A stretch of DNA of 64,000 nt, taken from contig JAXLXE010000003.1 of NCBI GenBank assembly GCA_046328115.1, positions 248,001 through 312,000 of the forward strand, written 5' to 3'. Origin of the DNA: JAXLXE01 sp046328115 (GTDB lineage: Bacteria > Chloroflexota > UBA6077 > JACCZL01). Of the stretch, positions 35,515 to 44,356 are shown in pieces. Each line of letters begins with the position of its first letter. Position 1 is the first letter of the stretch. Made by a program: the position numbers and the translations under genes. The notes beneath the pieces were generated by a model. That model was not told the origin of the DNA, did no database searches, and worked only from the letters and a program-made list of their open reading frames with translations.

Positions 35515-36573
35515 ATGAAGCTCAGAGCACTCGCGTTTAGGCCAGTCGCCATCCAGCTCGCGCTCGCCGCGGTGCTGTTCCTGGGTGTGGCCATACCAGC
35601 CGGCTACGCGCAGACCAGTCCGGCACCCACGGGCGGATCTGGCGGCGGTACAAACTGCCCGCCACCCAGGCCGCCAGCCCCTCCGGATCCCAAGACTATC
35701 CTGCCGCGAATCACCCAGGATGCCGAGCGGCTCATCGCTGAGGCAAAGACCGATCTCGCCGCGTCACGCTCATCGGTGGACGCTCCCCTCGTAGAGCGCC
35801 TCATCGCCACCGCCGAGCACCTGCTCGCCGCGGCCAAATCCAGTGGGTCTGGCGACGACATCACCCGGGCCCTGGAGCTAGCCCGGGCGAGCACGCAGGC
35901 AGCGCTGGCCAGCCACCGGCTCATGGACGCGCAGTACGACGGCGATCTACCCTCTGCCTCCCAGCGCGGCGCAAACTCGCCCGGCCCAGGCGCTCAGCGC
36001 AAACCGGACGGCCAGGGTCCTGATAAGGGCGATGGCGCTTCCGGCCAGGGCATCTCCCCCGGTCCCGGACGCTTCCAGCAACCAGGCGGTCAGAACGCGG
36101 CGCTGCCCAAGCCCGGCGCCCAGGGACAGGAAGGCTCCCAGGGCCAGGGCGACGGGGGATGCCCCACCGGCGGCCCCAATGGCGGCCCCGGCGGCCCACC
36201 CCCGTTCCCTGGCGCAGGCGGCCCCGGACCACGCCCCGGACCTCCCGGCACCGGTCGCCCAGGTGGGGAAGCAAACAGCGACATGCTCAAGGAGCATGCC
36301 ACCCGCGCGCTGAACATGATCTACGAGCGGATCAGCCTGCTCAGCCCGGTCGTCCAGGGCTCCTCTTCCAGCGACGCCCGCGACGCCCTGGCCGAGGCCC
36401 GCGCGCTGTACCGCGTGGCGCATGGCGAGTACAGCGCCGGACGGTACGGGAAGGCAGACGAGCTGGTGGGAGCCGCCATGCACGCCCTCATGGCCACGGA
36501 GCTCACCCTCCGCGGCACCGGGGGGCTGCCCAGCCCAACCGGCACACCGCCCTCACCGCCCAGCGGCTGGTGA
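35515..36573 (+). CDS. Secreted Pro/Gly/Gln-rich protein, probable target of the adjacent two-component system
   Basis: A 352-residue precursor with signal peptide (helix ending near AIPAGYAQT) behind a good ribosome site (GGGAGGTTG). Residues ~60-140 are helical and Ala/Glu/Arg-rich, then comes a long low-complexity stretch of Gly, Pro, Gln and Ser (residues 140-250), and the C-terminal ~90 residues are helical again (ATRALNMIYERISLLSPVVQ, then DARDALAEARALYRVAHGEY). No enzyme motif is visible. The gene has the same direct-repeat boxes upstream as the regulator operon and immediately follows the kinase, so it may be a reporter of, or a wall component controlled by, that system. Confidence 0.65.
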   Translation: MKLRALAFRPVAIQLALAAVLFLGVAIPAGYAQTSPAPTGGSGGGTNCPPPRPPAPPDPKTILPRITQDAERLIAEAKTDLAASRSSVDAPLVERLIATAEHLLAAAKSSGSGDDITRALELARASTQAALASHRLMDAQYDGDLPSASQRGANSPGPGAQRKPDGQGPDKGDGASGQGISPGPGRFQQPGGQNAALPKPGAQGQEGSQGQGDGGCPTGGPNGGPGGPPPFPGAGGPGPRPGPPGTGRPGGEANSDMLKEHATRALNMIYERISLLSPVVQGSSSSDARDALAEARALYRVAHGEYSAGRYGKADELVGAAMHALMATELTLRGTGGLPSPTGTPPSPPSGW

Positions 36574-36610
36574 GCACCGCGGGGGTCACCGGATCATCCG
36601 GTGGCCCCCG

Positions 36611-37018
36611 TCAGCCAGCCCCCGGGGTCTCGCTCGCGGCCCGCACCGCCTCCGTGAGCAGCAGCCCAACCAGCTTCCGCTCCGCCTCAATGATCCGCAC
36701 ACCAAGCGGTGTGCCCTCCAGGACGTGACGCCGCACCTCCGCCATCGAGTACCCCGGCTCGCCGAAGAGCGAAAGCTCCATGGACGGCGGTGCGCCACCA
36801 AGCCGCGCCAGCACCAGCCGCTGCAGGTCCGCATAGTCCAGCCCGGCGAACTGCGCCACCACTTCGCCCCGCGGCTCCGCCAGAAATCGCGCCAGCGTCA
36901 GCGGCCCGCCCGGCTCCAGCAGCACGGGACGGGCCAGCTCAAATGGCCGCACTCGCCAACGCCCGCAGCGCGGAAGCTCCCCCCAGGTCGCCGGCCCCCC
37001 TGCTCCAACGGGCTCCAT
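36611..37018 (-). CDS. Conserved-looking hypothetical protein
   Basis: About 135 residues from ATG 37018; a longer frame from 37111 is possible. The sequence is soluble with no signal or TM. It begins with a beta-rich stretch (GRWRVRPFELARPVLLEPGG) and continues with amphipathic helices (FLAEPRGEVVAQFAGLDYAD, then GTPLGVRIIEAERKLVGLLL). No family recognised. It is divergent from the Ser/Thr kinase gene, with a 136-base gap. Confidence 0.5.
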   Translation of the reverse strand: MEPVGAGGPATWGELPRCGRWRVRPFELARPVLLEPGGPLTLARFLAEPRGEVVAQFAGLDYADLQRLVLARLGGAPPSMELSLFGEPGYSMAEVRRHVLEGTPLGVRIIEAERKLVGLLLTEAVRAASETPGAG

Positions 37019-37154
37019 GGTTGAGCTCAACGCGTCCTCGCTGGACATGCTCCTCCACCGAACACTCCGAACCACCCTCGGCGCCAGAAGTCTACGACCC
37101 TTCCCCGCCAATCAGTCCGCGCCGGTATCATCCGGCCACCAGTTGGGACGGAAC

Positions 37155-38984
37155 ATGGCCAGCGCGGACGCGATGATCGGGCGAACGCTCGGTCCCTATC
37201 TAATCACCGAGCGGATCGGCTCCGGCGGGATGGGCACCGTGTACCGAGCGACGCACCGCGCGCTCGAGCAGACCCGCGCACTGAAAATCCTGCCGCCCCA
37301 GCTCGCCGCGGATGCCACCTTTGTGCAGCGGTTCCAGCGCGAGGCCAGGCTCGCCGCGGAGCTCCGCCACGACAACGTCGTGTTGATCTACGACATCGCC
37401 GAGCAAGACACCTTCCATTACCTGGTCATGGACCTCGTGGAGGGCGTCTCGCTCCGCGAGCTCGTACGCGCATCCGGTCCGTTGCCGCTGGAGCGCGTCG
37501 TCCGAATCATCGAACAGCTCGCCGCCGCGCTGGACTTCGCCCACGCCCACGGCGTCATCCACCGCGATGTGAAGCCAGCCAACGTCCTGGTGGGCCCAGA
37601 TGACCACGTCACTCTGGTGGACTTTGGCATCGCCCGCGCGGCCAGCGAGCTCGGCGTTACCGCCATCGGCCAGATCGTGGGCACTCCGGAGTACATCGCG
37701 CCGGAGGTGGTCGTGGAGGGGGAGGTCACACCCCAGGCAGACCTGTACGCGCTGGGCATCGTGGCATACGAGCTGCTGACCGGTCAGGTCCCGTTCTCCG
37801 GCACCGCTACGTCCCAGGTCCTCTTTGCCCAGGCGAATCGCCCGCCACCGCCGCCCCGCGCGCTGCGAGACACGCTCGCGGAGTCCGTGGAGTCAGCCCT
37901 GCTCAGGCAGCTCGACAAGGCGCCGGAGCGAAGATTCCCCACCGCGGCGGCCTTCGTGGTTGCGTTGCGTGGAGCCACGCCGCCTGCACCCCCCGACGGC
38001 CCCGATCCCGCGCCACCACCGCTAACCACCCCGGACGCGGAGACCCACATCAGCCTCACTGCGCCCACGCGGGTCACTCCCAGGACCGGCCAGGTCTCGC
38101 TCCGTCCCTCACATAGCCTCGATCACGCCCGCGCCTCCGTCATGGGCGTGACAATCGGCGGTTCGCCGGAGCACCTGGCTACGGCCAGCAGTGATCGCCT
38201 TGTCCGGATCTGGCGCCTGGATGCTCCCGAACAGCCAGCGCGGACCCTCAGTGGCCACGCCAATCAAGTCACCAGCGTCGCCTTCTCGCCAGACGGCACG
38301 CTGCTCGCCTCAGGCGGCATGGACTCGCGGCTGAAGCTCTGGCGCGTCGCGGATGGCTCCACCGTCCGCACCATCGGGGCCCACCGCAACTGGGTCTCCA
38401 GCGTCGCCTTCTCGCCAGACGGCACCACCCTGGCCTCAGCCTCAGCGGACGGCTCGATCAGGCTCTGGCGCGTCTCAGACGGGGAGCAGCTCAGGGCAAT
38501 CTCAGGCGTCGGCTGGTGGATCAACTCCGTGGCGTTCTCCCCAGACGGCGCACACATCGTCGCCGGTTCCCGCGACGGGTCATTGAGAATCTGGCGCCCC
38601 GAGGACGGTCACGCCGTAGCCACGATCCTCGCGCACACCTCCCCCGTCACCTCCGTCGCCGTGTCCCCGGATTCAGCGCTCGTCGCCTCAGCCAGCCGGG
38701 ATCGGTCCATCCGTGTCTGGCGCCGCGATGACCTCAGGCTGCACCTCAAACTGGAGGGACACACAGAGCCCGTGCTCGGCATCAGCTTCGCACCCGGCGG
38801 CCAGATGCTCGCCAGCGGCGCCGCGGACCAAACCGCCCGCCTGTGGAGCGTCCAATCAGGGCAGTGCCTCGCAACCGCGGAGGCCCACCGTCGCTGGGTT
38901 ACCGGCGTAGCCTGGAGCGGAGACGGCCGCCTGCTGGCAACCGCCTCCGAGGATGGCACCGCCCGCCTCTGGGAGATCGACTAG
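37155..38984 (+). CDS. Ser/Thr protein kinase with C-terminal seven-bladed WD40 propeller
   Basis: A 609-residue cytoplasmic-type kinase. The catalytic domain (about residues 15-285) has a Gly-rich loop GSGGMGTVYRA, Lys44, HRDVKPANV (Asp138), DFGIA (156-160) and GTPEYIAPE, all intact. A Pro-rich linker follows and then seven WD repeats from about residue 320 (VAFSPDGTLLASGG, LKLWRVADG, and so on), probably a closed propeller that binds a protein partner. No transmembrane helix is seen between them, unlike PASTA kinases. The start ATG at 37155 has a weak ribosome site, and the frame is open upstream. A PP2C-like gene lies 5 kb upstream. Confidence 0.88.
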   Translation: MASADAMIGRTLGPYLITERIGSGGMGTVYRATHRALEQTRALKILPPQLAADATFVQRFQREARLAAELRHDNVVLIYDIAEQDTFHYLVMDLVEGVSLRELVRASGPLPLERVVRIIEQLAAALDFAHAHGVIHRDVKPANVLVGPDDHVTLVDFGIARAASELGVTAIGQIVGTPEYIAPEVVVEGEVTPQADLYALGIVAYELLTGQVPFSGTATSQVLFAQANRPPPPPRALRDTLAESVESALLRQLDKAPERRFPTAAAFVVALRGATPPAPPDGPDPAPPPLTTPDAETHISLTAPTRVTPRTGQVSLRPSHSLDHARASVMGVTIGGSPEHLATASSDRLVRIWRLDAPEQPARTLSGHANQVTSVAFSPDGTLLASGGMDSRLKLWRVADGSTVRTIGAHRNWVSSVAFSPDGTTLASASADGSIRLWRVSDGEQLRAISGVGWWINSVAFSPDGAHIVAGSRDGSLRIWRPEDGHAVATILAHTSPVTSVAVSPDSALVASASRDRSIRVWRRDDLRLHLKLEGHTEPVLGISFAPGGQMLASGAADQTARLWSVQSGQCLATAEAHRRWVTGVAWSGDGRLLATASEDGTARLWEID

Positions 38985-39019
38985 CGACCGCCGCCAGCGC
39001 CCTCCCGGGGTCCGTAGCT

Positions 39020-39916
39020 TCAGCTTGGCGTTGCCTCCACCGCCGCGCCCACCGGCTGCGGCCGGATCAGCATCACCGGCACCGTTGCCGCCAGCACCAC
39101 CGCCGCGGCCGTGCTGCCCGTAGCCAGCCTCGTCAGTCCGGAGCGTCCGTGTGTAGCCATCACGATCAAGTCAGCCCGTTCCTCGTTCGCGACTCTGGCA
39201 AGCGCTGATGAGTCCGCGTGTGGAAGCACCAGCGTATCCGCGTGTATGCCCTCCGCCCGGAACCGCGCCGCCATTCTGTCCACGTATCCCTGCGCGTGCT
39301 CCGTGGCCGCCACCGGCTCCGCCGCCTCGCTCACCAGCGTCGTCGTACCCAGATACGGAGCGGCCGGCACCGGCACCGCATCTGGCAGATCCACACAGCG
39401 CACCACCACCACGCTGGCGTTGAGCCGCTTTGCCAGCTCAATCGCGCGCTCCACCGCGTGCTCAGACAGCGGCGAGCCATCCAGCGGCACCATCATGCGC
39501 GCCGGGCGCCCCGCGGGCACCGCCTCGCCAACCCCGCGCGGAACCACCACCACCGGCACCGTCGCCCGGCGAACCGTCTCGTCTGCCACACTGCCAAACG
39601 CCGCCCGGGCCAGCCCGGTGCGTCCATGGCTCGCCATCACCACAGCGTCCACCGCCCTATCTCCGGCCGCCGCGGCGATCACGCTGCCCACATCACCCAC
39701 CCAGAGGTCGTACTGCACTACCTCCACGTTCAGGCCCTCGCCGCGCAGCCGATCGGCAGTCCGGTCAATCTGGGCCAGCACGTCCGCCGGCGACCCGTAG
39801 GCCGGCCGCACGTGGAACAGCACCAGCTCTCCCCCCTCCCCGGCCAGCCCCGCCGCGTGCGCGATCGCCCGATTCGCGTGCTCAGACCCGTCCAGCGGCA
39901 CCAGAACCTTGCTCAT
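39020..39916 (-). CDS. Universal stress protein with two tandem UspA domains
   Basis: A 298-residue cytoplasmic protein of two fused UspA domains, starting at ATG 39916 with GGGAGGG nine bases upstream. Each half begins MVPLDGS-like (KVLVPLDGSEHANRA; MMVPLDGSPLSEHAVERA) and carries an ATP-binding loop (ASHGRTGLARAAFGS; ATHGRSGLTRLATGS), so both domains probably bind nucleotide. The frame upstream to 40423 is an open shadow of the next gene. No neighbour gives a specific stress signal. Confidence 0.88.
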   Translation of the reverse strand: MSKVLVPLDGSEHANRAIAHAAGLAGEGGELVLFHVRPAYGSPADVLAQIDRTADRLRGEGLNVEVVQYDLWVGDVGSVIAAAAGDRAVDAVVMASHGRTGLARAAFGSVADETVRRATVPVVVVPRGVGEAVPAGRPARMMVPLDGSPLSEHAVERAIELAKRLNASVVVVRCVDLPDAVPVPAAPYLGTTTLVSEAAEPVAATEHAQGYVDRMAARFRAEGIHADTLVLPHADSSALARVANEERADLIVMATHGRSGLTRLATGSTAAAVVLAATVPVMLIRPQPVGAAVEATPS

Positions 39917-40044
39917 AATCCAACCCTCCCACGCATCCTCTCGGCTCACTGCCTCGCTCTGATCAGCGTAGACCCCGTGCGCAGGCTGTGGTTGGGTGCA
40001 CCCGACGGGTGATTCGGGGCTATATGTCCCGATTGACGATGCGT

Positions 40045-41010
40045 CTACCGGGCAGGGTCGTGGCCCAGACACTCCAGGTAGTAGTCGAGCACCTCGCCCA
40101 CCGCAGAGGCCATGTCGCGGCTTGCCACCGTCAGCCCCGGGTCCAGCCGGGAGATCACCCGCCAGCGCTCCATCGGCGCGGGCGCCGCGCCCTCCACGCG
40201 CACCTCCAGCCCCCGCGCAGCGGCCGCCGCGCCAACGTGGTCGGCCACCTCCCCAACGGTCAGCACCTCGGTCACCACGTTCGCGGCGGCGCACGTCGCG
40301 TTCCCCGTCTGGTCCAGCAGGCTCAACAGCGCTCGGACCGCGTCGTCCAGATGCACGAATCCAATTGGACGGTTGGCGCCCGGGTGAACGGTCAGCGGCT
40401 GGGCCGCCGCCGTGCGCATGCAAAACAGGTTCGGCACCGTCAGGAAACGCGGATCACGCTTCATCACCGGCCCCAGCCCGTACACCACACCCAGCCGCGC
40501 ATTCACCGCCCGCGCGCCATGCTGGCCCGCCAGCATCTCTATCAGTTTCTCCGCGTACACCTTGCTGAGATGTGCCAGATCGACCAGTTTTCCGTACGGC
40601 GCGTCCTCGTCCACCGCGCCGGCCAGCTCGTCCCCGTACACACGGAAGGAGCTCCCGTGGATCCACGTCAGGGCGCCGGCCTGCGCCGCGCGCTCAAACA
40701 CGAGGCGAGGCCCTACCAGGTTCGTCCGCTCCGTGTAGGATGCCGTGGCCGCGCGCGGATGCGCGCTGGCCTGGGCCGCCAGGTGGATCACCGCGCGCAC
40801 GTCTTCACCCGCGAAGGCCTGGTCCAGCGTCAACGGGCTGTTGATCGATCCGCGTACCAGCCGGAACCGGTCCGGCGCGCCCAGCCGCGCCACCACCCGC
40901 GGCAGCGTGGAGAACATGTTCTCCACGGCCACCACCCGCTCGCCGCGTTCCAGAAGCGCGCGCGCAACGGCGCTGCCAATGTACCCCAGCCCCGTCACCA
41001 GGACCGTCAC
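40045..41010 (-). CDS. Extended SDR, NAD-dependent epimerase/dehydratase-like; catalytic Tyr not seen
   Basis: From GTG 41010 (overlapping the Nudix stop as GTGA) the protein has 321 residues. The N-terminal Rossmann motif TGLGYIGSAVARALLE is clear, and VIHLAAQASAHPR and WIHGSSFRVYGD match extended SDRs that act on nucleotide sugars. However the usual YxxxK pair is not found where expected: the lysine in LAHLSKVYAEK has Ala, not Tyr, four residues before it. The protein may therefore be inactive in the usual sense, or use another base. It is coupled to the Nudix hydrolase. Confidence 0.75.
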   Translation of the reverse strand: MTVLVTGLGYIGSAVARALLERGERVVAVENMFSTLPRVVARLGAPDRFRLVRGSINSPLTLDQAFAGEDVRAVIHLAAQASAHPRAATASYTERTNLVGPRLVFERAAQAGALTWIHGSSFRVYGDELAGAVDEDAPYGKLVDLAHLSKVYAEKLIEMLAGQHGARAVNARLGVVYGLGPVMKRDPRFLTVPNLFCMRTAAAQPLTVHPGANRPIGFVHLDDAVRALLSLLDQTGNATCAAANVVTEVLTVGEVADHVGAAAAARGLEVRVEGAAPAPMERWRVISRLDPGLTVASRDMASAVGEVLDYYLECLGHDPAR

Positions 41011-41531
41011 TCGCCCGCCGCCCCGTTCACCGGGCACCGCTCGATCTGGCCGGCGGCCATCTCCAGCACCGCAAGCTCGTTCGGGTAAGAGAGTCGCCGG
41101 CGCGCCTCGTCCAGTGTGAACCAGCTCACCACGTCATACTCCGCGTCGTGCAGCGAGACATCCCCACCCGTCGCCGCCATCAGGTAGAAGTGCACCGTCT
41201 TCAGATGGCGCACCCCGCGCCAGGCAAACCAATATTCAATGGACGTCAGCGGACGGATCAGCCGGACCTCCAGGCCCGTCTCCTCCGTCACCTCACGGAC
41301 GGCCGTGTGCTCCAGAGACTCGCCCTGATTGGGCGTTCCCTTGGGCAGCGACCAGCGCTCCGGCTCGACTCGGCCTACCAGCGCCACCTCGACCGTCCCC
41401 CCTTCCAGTCGAAACGCCACACCACCGGCCGAGACGTCACGCACGGTTCGTCGCGGCCGACGGCCACCGTATGGCTGCTGGACCAACTGCACTCCCGAGA
41501 CGCGAGCTCGCGCGGCAAACCCCGGATGCAC
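41007..41531 (-). CDS. Nudix hydrolase
   Basis: A 174-residue protein with a perfect Nudix box, GTPNQGESLEHTAVREVTEETGL (split here as GTPNQGE and REVTEETGL in the expected spacing), that cleaves nucleoside diphosphates linked to another group. The domain core begins around TVRDVSAGGVAFRL, so a start later than the GTG at 41531 is possible. The stop overlaps the start of the epimerase-like gene. Confidence 0.87.
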   Translation of the reverse strand: MHPGFAARARVSGVQLVQQPYGGRRPRRTVRDVSAGGVAFRLEGGTVEVALVGRVEPERWSLPKGTPNQGESLEHTAVREVTEETGLEVRLIRPLTSIEYWFAWRGVRHLKTVHFYLMAATGGDVSLHDAEYDVVSWFTLDEARRRLSYPNELAVLEMAAGQIERCPVNGAAGE

Positions 41532-41754
41532 TCGCCGCCGGCCGCGCCGACATGCTTGTCCAGGGTGCTACTGCCTGATACCATGCGGCCGCCCAGCCAG
41601 CAACCGTGGCACGGTGGGCCAGCGCCCATTATTCCCGTCCGGTGCGGGTGCAGCACAACCAACCGCTGCTCCGCCATCCGACCGCCTGGAGACCACACGG
41701 CACAACACCGATGACACACTCCTCCAACGCGCTCCTCACCACGGCCCTCAGACC

Positions 41755-42426
41755 ATGCGAGTAATCGCCGGGGCGGCGCGCGGTCGACCGCTGGACGCCC
41801 CTCGCTCAGAGCACACCCGGCCCACCGCGGACAAGGTGAAGGGTGCCATCTTCTCCATGCTGGAGGCAGAGGCCTACCGCCGCGGCTACTCGCCCACCGT
41901 TGACGCTGACGACGAGACCGTGTACGCCGCCGCCGCCTGCTGGCCCCGCGTGCTCGAGCTCTACGCCGGCAGCGGCGCGCTCTCGATTGAGGCACTCAGC
42001 CGCGGCGCGGCTCACGCGGACTTCGTGGAGTCCGACCGTGAGGCACGATCAACCATCGCGGCAAACCTCAAACGCACCCGTCTTGACGCCCACGCGCAGG
42101 TCCACAACCTGGATTCCAGGCGCGTCGCGTCGACATGGGCGCGTCCCTTTGATCTACTATTACTCGATCCGCCTTATGACGAGCCTGACGTGCCCGTACT
42201 CCTGGGGCAGATCGCGGAGCGGAACGTGGCCGCCGAAGGCGCCGTGACGGTCTGGGAGCACGCCAGCTCGCTGGAGCCTCCAGCTCAGATCGGGGCCTCG
42301 CCAGCCGCGCCTCGCTGGGTACACGCCAGAACCAACACGCACGGCGCGGCCGCCATCAGCCTGTACTTCCTGGAGCCGCCCGAATCCGCCAGCACCGGAG
42401 ACCACCCTGAGTCCTCGCACAACTGA
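41755..42426 (+). CDS. rsmD: 16S rRNA (guanine966-N2)-methyltransferase RsmD
   Basis: A 223-residue SAM-dependent methyltransferase from ATG 41755; the longer frame from 41329 is not supported. MRVIAGAARGRPLDAPRSEH then RPTADKVKGAIFSML is the RsmD N-terminus, VLELYAGSGALSIEALSRG is the SAM motif, and LLLLDPPYDEP carries the catalytic DPPY. It methylates the small-subunit rRNA. There is an insertion (YSPTVDADDETVYAA) between motif blocks. Its end overlaps the proposed start of coaD. Confidence 0.9.
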   Translation: MRVIAGAARGRPLDAPRSEHTRPTADKVKGAIFSMLEAEAYRRGYSPTVDADDETVYAAAACWPRVLELYAGSGALSIEALSRGAAHADFVESDREARSTIAANLKRTRLDAHAQVHNLDSRRVASTWARPFDLLLLDPPYDEPDVPVLLGQIAERNVAAEGAVTVWEHASSLEPPAQIGASPAAPRWVHARTNTHGAAAISLYFLEPPESASTGDHPESSHN

Positions 42427-42931
42427 TCAAGCCCAGAAAATCGCCATCTACCCCGGCACGTTCGACCCGGTGCACAACGGGCACCTGGACATCGCCCGTC
42501 GGGCCGCCCGGCTTTTTGACACCCTCATCATCGCCGTCTACGACAAACCCGCCAAGTCCCTCCTGTTCTCGCCCGAGGACCGCATGGGCCTGCTCAAGCA
42601 AGCCCTCACGGAGACCGACGATTGCGCCAACGTGCGCGTGGAGGGCTACTCCGGCCTCACCGTCAACTACGCCCGTCGCATCGGTGCCATCGCCATAGTT
42701 CGGGGCCTGCGAGCCGTCACGGACTTCGAGTACGAGTACCAGATGACCACCATGAACCGGCACCTGGAGCCCAACGTGGAGACGGTGCTGATGATGACGT
42801 CGCTCAAGTTCGCGTACCTCAGCTCCACCATCGTCAAGGAAGTCGCCGCCGGCGGCGCGTCGCTGGATGGGCTCGTACCGCCGCCCGTCGCCGCCGCGCT
42901 CGCCAGCCATTTCCACGGTCGAGCGGGCTAG
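42407..42931 (+). CDS. coaD: Phosphopantetheine adenylyltransferase (CoaD), probable CTG start
   Basis: CoaD transfers AMP from ATP to 4'-phosphopantetheine in coenzyme A synthesis. Its hallmark IAIYPGTFDPVHNGH, with the HxGH nucleotidyl-transferase motif, lies upstream of the first ATG/GTG (GTG 42470), so that start would destroy the enzyme. The only fitting codon is CTG at 42407, with GGAG six bases before it, giving 174 residues. Later motifs YSGLTVNYAR, IVRGLRAVTDFEYE and YLSSTIVKEVA are intact. It overlaps the end of rsmD by 20 bases, a common rsmD-coaD order. Confidence 0.87.
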   Translation: MSPRTTDQAQKIAIYPGTFDPVHNGHLDIARRAARLFDTLIIAVYDKPAKSLLFSPEDRMGLLKQALTETDDCANVRVEGYSGLTVNYARRIGAIAIVRGLRAVTDFEYEYQMTTMNRHLEPNVETVLMMTSLKFAYLSSTIVKEVAAGGASLDGLVPPPVAAALASHFHGRAG

Positions 42932-42940
42932 GCCGGCGAC

Positions 42941-43552
42941 GTGGCGGCCTCCCCGGACCGCGAGACTGCCGATTTCCTTTATCTGCTCGATCGCCTCGAG
43001 GAGATGCTGTCTGGCGGCTCCAAGCTGCCGCTCACCTCGCGCACCATGATTGATACCCAGGAGTGCCTGGAGATCGTGGAGCAGCTTCGCGTGTGCGTGC
43101 CAGAAGAGCTCCACGAAGCGCGCCAGGTCCTGGGAGAGCGCGAGCTCATCCTGCGCGAGGCCCATCAGGATCGCGCCAAGATCATCCGCCAGGCTGAGTC
43201 GCGCGCCCGCCGTATGGTTGAAGAGCACCAGATCACCCAGGACGCCACCCAGCGCGCCGCCGAGCTCGAGGATCGCGCCGCGCGCACGGCCAGCCGCATC
43301 CACACCGACGCGGAGGCCTACGCCGAGCAGCTACTCCAGCGGCTCGCCTCCCGGCTCGAGCAGGCGTTGGACTCCGTGCACGCCGGGATAGATGAGCTGC
43401 GCGCCCCGCCAGATGGCCTGGAGTCGGAGCGCCCCCCCGCGGCGCTCGCTCAAAACGGCGCCGTGGAGGAAGACGAGGCTGAGCCGTCACCCGCGCCCAG
43501 CCGCCCGCGGCGCGAGCGCGCCGTCTCACGCCCGCGCAGCCGCCAGGCGTAG
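42941..43552 (+). CDS. Coiled-coil protein, DivIVA/ATP-synthase-b-like
   Basis: A 203-residue protein from GTG 42941, nine bases after coaD. Residues ~1-40 are polar, then a long heptad-like helix (EELHEARQVLGERELILREA, then RAKIIRQAESRARRMVEEHQ) suggests a parallel coiled coil. The last 50 residues are Ala/Pro/Arg-rich and probably disordered. Comparable small coiled-coil genes follow coaD in several Gram-positive-type genomes, without a firm function. Confidence 0.6.
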   Translation: MAASPDRETADFLYLLDRLEEMLSGGSKLPLTSRTMIDTQECLEIVEQLRVCVPEELHEARQVLGERELILREAHQDRAKIIRQAESRARRMVEEHQITQDATQRAAELEDRAARTASRIHTDAEAYAEQLLQRLASRLEQALDSVHAGIDELRAPPDGLESERPPAALAQNGAVEEDEAEPSPAPSRPRRERAVSRPRSRQA

Positions 43553-43600
43553 CCGCCCCGGCTGCACCCAGCAACACTCTCGGCGGAAGGGCCGTCCAGC

Positions 43601-44344
43601 ATGCAAGCCGTAGTCAACGAGCAGCTCGTACGCACCCGCATCAGGATCGCAAGCGCCTGCCACATCGCCGCGCTCGCGGTCTTCGCCGTGGGTCTCTTCT
43701 ACTCCTGGAACTGGGGCCCGTCTGACTTCGAGCAGATCGTCGCCTCCTACGTCGCCATCATCATCGGCCTCATCCTGTACCAGGTAGGCCAGGTCTTCTT
43801 GCGCCGCTGGGGCCCACGCTCGCGCGCGGACGCGTTGCTCATCCGCACCCTCAAAGGCTTGGACAATCGCCACACCCTGGTCGCGTTTGCCGCCGCAAAG
43901 CTGCCCGACTACGTGGTGGTGGGCCCGGCCGGTGTGCGGGTCATCGTGCCGCGCTCGCAGGACGGCGAGGTCACCTGCCAGGCTGACCGCTGGTCGCATT
44001 CGAAAGGCCAGGGCCTGGGACGCTTCCTCGCCCTATTCGGCGGCAACCCCATCGGCAATCCCACCGCGGACGCCACCGACGGCGTTCGCAAGATCAAGAG
44101 CAAGCTGGAATCCGCCGGGCTCACCGAGGCGGACTATCTGGACGTGCGCGGCATCGTGGTCTTTTCCTCCCCCGCCGTCCGCCTCCGCATCGAGGGCGCG
44201 TCCCAGACCGTCACGCGCCTCAAGCAGCTCCGCGGGGCGCTCTCCGGCGGCGCGCCATCGGGCGGCGCGAATCGCGCCTCCAGTGGAAAGAGTGGCCTGA
44301 ACGCCAAGAGCGTCCAGCGCATCGTAGACGCCCTGCGCTCTTGA
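43601..44344 (+). CDS. Membrane protein with NERD-like domain
   Basis: A 247-residue protein with two N-terminal helices (IASACHIAALAVFAVGLFYS and IVASYVAIIIGLILYQVGQV) and a soluble domain reminiscent of NERD nuclease-related proteins (KLPDYVVVGPAGVRVIVPRS, then LDVRGIVVFSSPAV). The catalytic residues of active NERD nucleases are not obvious. It precedes a 96-residue gene by 12 bases, so the two may be a pair. Confidence 0.6.
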   Translation: MQAVVNEQLVRTRIRIASACHIAALAVFAVGLFYSWNWGPSDFEQIVASYVAIIIGLILYQVGQVFLRRWGPRSRADALLIRTLKGLDNRHTLVAFAAAKLPDYVVVGPAGVRVIVPRSQDGEVTCQADRWSHSKGQGLGRFLALFGGNPIGNPTADATDGVRKIKSKLESAGLTEADYLDVRGIVVFSSPAVRLRIEGASQTVTRLKQLRGALSGGAPSGGANRASSGKSGLNAKSVQRIVDALRS

Positions 44345-44356
44345 GGATCGCCTCCG

